Positions 61,027 to 64,000 of a DNA stretch of 64,000 bases are shown here, piece by piece. The position numbers and the translations under genes are program-made. Source of the stretch: Rhizobium sp. 11515TR (lineage in GTDB: Bacteria > Pseudomonadota > Alphaproteobacteria > Rhizobiales > Rhizobiaceae); assembly GCF_002277895.1 (NCBI RefSeq), contig NZ_CP022999.1, positions 62,001-126,000 on the forward strand, read 5' to 3'. How positions within the stretch are numbered: the stretch's first letter is position 1; each line of letters opens with the position of its first letter. The notes beneath the pieces are model-generated. The model had not been told where the DNA came from and did not search any database. It worked only from the letters and a program-made list of their open reading frames with translations.

Positions 61027-61968
61027 ATGACGAAATTGACGACAGCGGAGATGCGCGGCTACCAGCAGATTTGCGGCAGCGACGGCGCCATGATGGTGAT
61101 TGCCTGCGATCAGCGCGGTGGCATGCGCAGCCTTCTGGCCGAGGACCCGGCCGAGCAGGCAGCGATCTCCGACAAGGTGCTGGGGGACACGAAGGCCGAT
61201 ATCGCCCGCTTCCTCGCAAGCAAGGCGTCCTGCGTTCTCGTCGATCCCATCTGCGCCGTGCCGGCGCTGGTCGATGATCGTGTCCTTCAGCGCGATACCG
61301 CACTGCTGATCGGCCTCGATGCTTCCGGGTGGGATACATCGCCGGAGGGCTATCGTCTGTCGAAGCTGGTTCCTGGCATTTCTGCCCGCCGCGTGCGCCA
61401 GTTGGGGGCAACGGGTGGCAAGATCATGGTCTATCTGCGCTCGGACCAGGATACGGCGAATGCCCACAATATTCAGATCCTGAAGCAGTGCATCGAAGAT
61501 TTCGCGCATGAGGATCTTCTGCTGGTCGTTGAATTCCTGACCTACAAGTTCGAAGACGAGGATGAGGCAGACTACAGAGCGAAGCTGCCCTCTCTGATCG
61601 TCGGCGGCAGCAAGATCTGCCTCGATCTCGGTGCGAAAGTCTTGAAAATCCCTTATCCGGGCTCGTCGGAAGCCTGCGCCGAAGTCACGCGCCTTTCGGG
61701 CAATGTGCCGTGGGCAGTGCTTTCGGCCGGTGTCGACCATGCAACCTTCCTCACCCAGGTCGAGGATGCCATGCGCAACGGAGCTTCCGGCGTCATCGCT
61801 GGCCGCTCGTTGTGGAAAGACTGCATTTCGCTCGATCGTTCGGTAACGAAGGATCGGCTGGAGACGGTCGCGGTGCCGAGGCTTCGCGAAATTCAGGCCG
61901 TCATCGCGACGCACTTCAAGGGCGCAGGCTCCAACGGCGCTGATCAAAGGCAGCGCGCCCATGGTTGA
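61027..61968 (+). CDS. LacD-type (tagatose bisphosphate aldolase family) aldolase
   Basis: 313 residues from ATG 61027, behind AGGAAGGA; earlier in-frame starts are rejected. LacD-family class I aldolase: CDQRGGMRSLL near residue 27, VLVDPICAVPAL, IMVYLRSD and a candidate Schiff-base Lys207 in VLKIPYPGS. It would cleave a ketose phosphate into two trioses, or carry out a related reaction. It overlaps the kinase fusion by 8 bases. The precise sugar is unknown. Confidence 0.85.
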   Translation: MTKLTTAEMRGYQQICGSDGAMMVIACDQRGGMRSLLAEDPAEQAAISDKVLGDTKADIARFLASKASCVLVDPICAVPALVDDRVLQRDTALLIGLDASGWDTSPEGYRLSKLVPGISARRVRQLGATGGKIMVYLRSDQDTANAHNIQILKQCIEDFAHEDLLLVVEFLTYKFEDEDEADYRAKLPSLIVGGSKICLDLGAKVLKIPYPGSSEACAEVTRLSGNVPWAVLSAGVDHATFLTQVEDAMRNGASGVIAGRSLWKDCISLDRSVTKDRLETVAVPRLREIQAVIATHFKGAGSNGADQRQRAHG

Positions 61969-63388
61969 CATCGCCATCGGCGTCGATATTGGCGGCACGA
62001 ATATTCGTGCCGCCCTCATCTCCGTTCAAGGCGAGATCCTTGCCAAGCTGTCGGAAAGAACCCCGACCGATCCCCTGTTGGCATTGGAGCGCGTCATTGC
62101 GATGGCGCGCTCGCTCGACACTCCCGAAGTTTTGGGGATCGGTGTCGGCATACCGGGGCGGGTCGACGTCGACAGTCGCGAGATCCTGTCTGGCGGCATC
62201 CTCAACCTCTCCGGCCTCAATTTCGTAAAGCGGCTCGAGACAGCGCTGCAAAAATCTGTTGTCATCGAGAATGATTGCAGCATGGCGTTGATCGCCGAAA
62301 TGCGGATCGGCGGAGCTAAAGGTTATCAGAACGTCGCGATGCTGACGATCGGGACGGGCATTGGCGGCGCTGTCGCCCATGCCGGGCGCATCTACCACGG
62401 ACACAGGGCGGCCGGACAACTCGGCCATATTTGTGTATCGCAGGATGGCCCGCCCTGCCCTTGCGGCAGACGCGGCTGTGTCGAAACCTTCAGTTCGGGA
62501 ACCGCTTTGCGCCGACACATCGCTGAAGCGGGATTGTCGGTCGTGACAATCAAAGAGGTGTTCAGCATGGCTGCCGAGGGAGATGATGCGGCTGTGCGCG
62601 TCTTGCGCCAATGGGCAGTCCCTTTACGAGCGGCACTAGATAATATCGCAGCGACGATGGATCCCGAAGTCATCCTGCTTGGTGGCGGGCTCGGCTGCGA
62701 CGCGGCGCGTGCGCTTGCAGACTTGCCGGCGGCAGCGCCTTGGTTCTGCCCCGCAATATTGCCGGCCAAACTCGCCGATGACGCCGGCGTGATCGGCGCG
62801 GGCCTGTCGATTTTCACTGCCGACGTGCCGTCACAGGAAAAGCGGGCACGGGGAAAGCGTGTCATCCTGGTCAACGGCGTGCCGGCTTCCGGCAAAAGCC
62901 GCCTTGCCAAGGCTTTGTCCGATCGAACCGGTTGGCCGGTCCTGTCCCTCGATGGCATCAAGGATCCGTTCCTGCAACATATCGGACCAGTCGATCGCGA
63001 CTTCAACCGGACTTTGGGAAAAGCGAGCTACCAGGCGATGTGGTCCGTTATCGCGGACGCACCGGCCGGCTCGACCTTCATCATCGACGCCTGGTTCGGC
63101 TTCCAGCCGAAGGCGCAGCTCGAAAACTATATCGATGCTGCGAAGATCGAGCATGTTGCGGAGTTGTGGTGCAAGGTGCCTGGAACGGTCGCGGGTGAGC
63201 GTTATGCCAGCCGACTGAAGGAGCGATTGCCTGGGCATCCGGGCGCCGAATATGTGCCGGAACTGATAACGCTGGCGGATCGGGCCGAGCCTATGGGCTG
63301 CGGTGCAGTCATGACCGTCGACCAGACCAAAGAACCAGACATGGAGGTAATCCTGGCTTGGGTTTGGCAGGTATTTGACCGCCAATAA
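61961..63388 (+). CDS. ROK kinase fused to a P-loop kinase domain
   Basis: 475 residues, about 180 more than a normal ROK kinase. Residues 1-285 are a ROK domain with GVDIGGTN at 7-14, catalytic Asp105 in ENDCS and the zinc motif CPCGRRGCVE at 166-175. After a short linker, residues 299-475 are a P-loop kinase with GVPASGKS at 306-313 and SLDGIKDPF. Fold similarity is to gluconokinase, chloramphenicol phosphotransferase or zeta-type kinases. Two phosphorylations of the same or related sugars may be coupled. Overlaps the aldolase gene by 8 bases. Confidence 0.88.
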   Translation: MVDIAIGVDIGGTNIRAALISVQGEILAKLSERTPTDPLLALERVIAMARSLDTPEVLGIGVGIPGRVDVDSREILSGGILNLSGLNFVKRLETALQKSVVIENDCSMALIAEMRIGGAKGYQNVAMLTIGTGIGGAVAHAGRIYHGHRAAGQLGHICVSQDGPPCPCGRRGCVETFSSGTALRRHIAEAGLSVVTIKEVFSMAAEGDDAAVRVLRQWAVPLRAALDNIAATMDPEVILLGGGLGCDAARALADLPAAAPWFCPAILPAKLADDAGVIGAGLSIFTADVPSQEKRARGKRVILVNGVPASGKSRLAKALSDRTGWPVLSLDGIKDPFLQHIGPVDRDFNRTLGKASYQAMWSVIADAPAGSTFIIDAWFGFQPKAQLENYIDAAKIEHVAELWCKVPGTVAGERYASRLKERLPGHPGAEYVPELITLADRAEPMGCGAVMTVDQTKEPDMEVILAWVWQVFDRQ

Positions 63389-63542
63389 TGTCAGTCGCCG
63401 TCCGGGCAGACGGCATAAATGCGAAATAATCCTGAACCGTCGTGCGACGCTATGTCCCCGGCGGCCGCCGGCATCGCACGCATGGCGAAATTGTGTAGTT
63501 CTGTCAATAAGATAAAGGAAATTCTTTGCAGAAAAAAATTAC

Positions 63543-63571
63543 TTGACGTGCCGCAGTAACCCACTGATTAT
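63543..63571 (+). promoter_or_regulatory. Predicted sigma-70 promoter of the sugar-binding protein gene
   Basis: TTGACG (63543-63548) and GATTAT (63566-63571) are separated by 17 bp and lie 45 bp before the ATG. Separate promotion from the aldolase-kinase unit is suggested. An upstream TGTGT at about 63493 is a possible half-site for the SorC-type regulator. Confidence 0.6.
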
Positions 63572-63616
63572 CGCGTTGCCGGACAGGGGAGGTTCGGCTT
63601 CAAGAGGAGGAAAATT

Positions 63617-64000
63617 ATGGAGCGCCGCTCATTTCTCAAGGCTTCGGCCGTGGCATCGCTCGCTACCGGTGTTGCCGCTATTGCCGGTACCACCAAAGCT
63701 GCAGACAAGAAATTTACGATTGCCCTTATTCCGGGCCTGACGACCGACGCCTTCTACATCACCATGCGCAAAGGTGCCGAGGCAGCAGCCAAGGCCGTCG
63801 GTGCGACGCTGGTGTTCCAGGGCGGCCCCGATTTCAACCCGGTGACGCAGGTTCCGGTTCTTGATGCGGTCATCGCCAAGAAGCCCGATGCGATCCTCAT
63901 CGCACCGACCGACAAGGATCAGCTGATTCAGCCGCTGAAAAAGGCCAATGACGCCGGCATCCCGATCATCACTGTCGATACCTTCATCGGCGCCGGTGTC
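63617..64000 (+). CDS. Sugar ABC substrate-binding protein, partial
   Basis: Only the first 128 codons lie inside the window. The N-terminus MERRSFLKASAVASLATGVA resembles a Tat signal, followed by FTIALIPGLTTDAFYITMRKG of the ribose-type family. AGAGGAGG precedes the ATG. The gene continues beyond 64000, probably with its permease and ATPase partners. It follows the aldolase-kinase operon and would import its substrate. Confidence 0.88.
   Translation, partial: MERRSFLKASAVASLATGVAAIAGTTKAADKKFTIALIPGLTTDAFYITMRKGAEAAAKAVGATLVFQGGPDFNPVTQVPVLDAVIAKKPDAILIAPTDKDQLIQPLKKANDAGIPIITVDTFIGAGV

Noticed and set aside
60161..61411. 416-codon frame across the SorC gene and start of the aldolase
   Set aside because: Same strand as SorC but in another frame; extremely rich in Arg, Pro and Ser and runs through the divergent promoter.
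60946..62019. 357-codon frame antisense to the LacD-type aldolase
   Set aside because: Shadow frame; the aldolase on the plus strand has a good ribosome site and motifs.

Overview
The window looks like a high-GC stretch of a Rhizobium-type alphaproteobacterial genome, chromosome or large plasmid. The basis is protein resemblance (DUF1402, BTLCP, rhizopine moc-type genes, many sugar ABC cassettes), a rhizobial-style palindromic intergenic element at about 13.0 kb, and the density of sugar-catabolic operons each with its own regulator. No rRNA, tRNA, CRISPR array, insertion sequence or prophage was recognised. Gene functions come from reading motifs; no database search was possible.

Layout. 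0.4-6.2 kb: glycerophosphodiesterase with a divergent ROK regulator, an orphan GT29/sialyltransferase-like protein, a DUF1402 protein with lytic-transglycosylase-like motifs and a BTLCP protease. 6.5-15.9 kb: GH3 beta-glucosidase with a PA14 insert, MHYT-GGDEF-EAL protein, TadG-like protein, XRE and LysR regulators, aldo/keto reductase. 16.0-17.9 kb: queC-queD-queE, tightly coupled and preceded by a preQ1-I riboswitch. 19.0-30.0 kb: a gluconate/idonate regulon (gluconolactonase, idonate dehydrogenase, 2-ketogluconate reductase-like enzyme, gluconate 5-dehydrogenase, gluconokinase, LacI-type regulator, sugar ABC transporter) tied together by four copies of a palindrome matching the E. coli GntR/IdnR operator. 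31.5-40.6 kb: an operon for a ribose-type ABC transporter, a GolD/DthD-like dehydrogenase and two DhaK/DhaL-type kinase pairs; one DhaK is fused to a SorC/DeoR-type regulator. The substrate is probably a tetritol/tetrulose or dihydroxyacetone-like compound.

41-51 kb: a FadR-type regulator with a lactonase sharing an operator, a PAS-GGDEF-EAL protein, a DMT exporter, a frameshifted nucleotidyltransferase, a CorC/HlyC-type protein, a luciferase-like oxidoreductase and a PsiF-repeat protein. 51.1-58.5 kb: a rhizopine-catabolism (moc)-like cluster with mocC, mocB, mocD, mocE and mocF homologues plus glutathione-dependent formaldehyde dehydrogenase, under a LacI-type regulator with three matching candidate operators. 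This fits oxidative O-demethylation with formaldehyde disposal. 59.2-64.0 kb: a second SorC-regulated sugar locus with a HAD phosphatase, a LacD-type aldolase, a ROK kinase fused to a P-loop kinase, and the start of a sugar-binding protein that runs off the window.

The most distinctive items are the SorC-DhaK fusion with its nested palindrome, the ROK/P-loop kinase fusion, the moc-formaldehyde dehydrogenase cluster with its operators, and the GT29-like protein.
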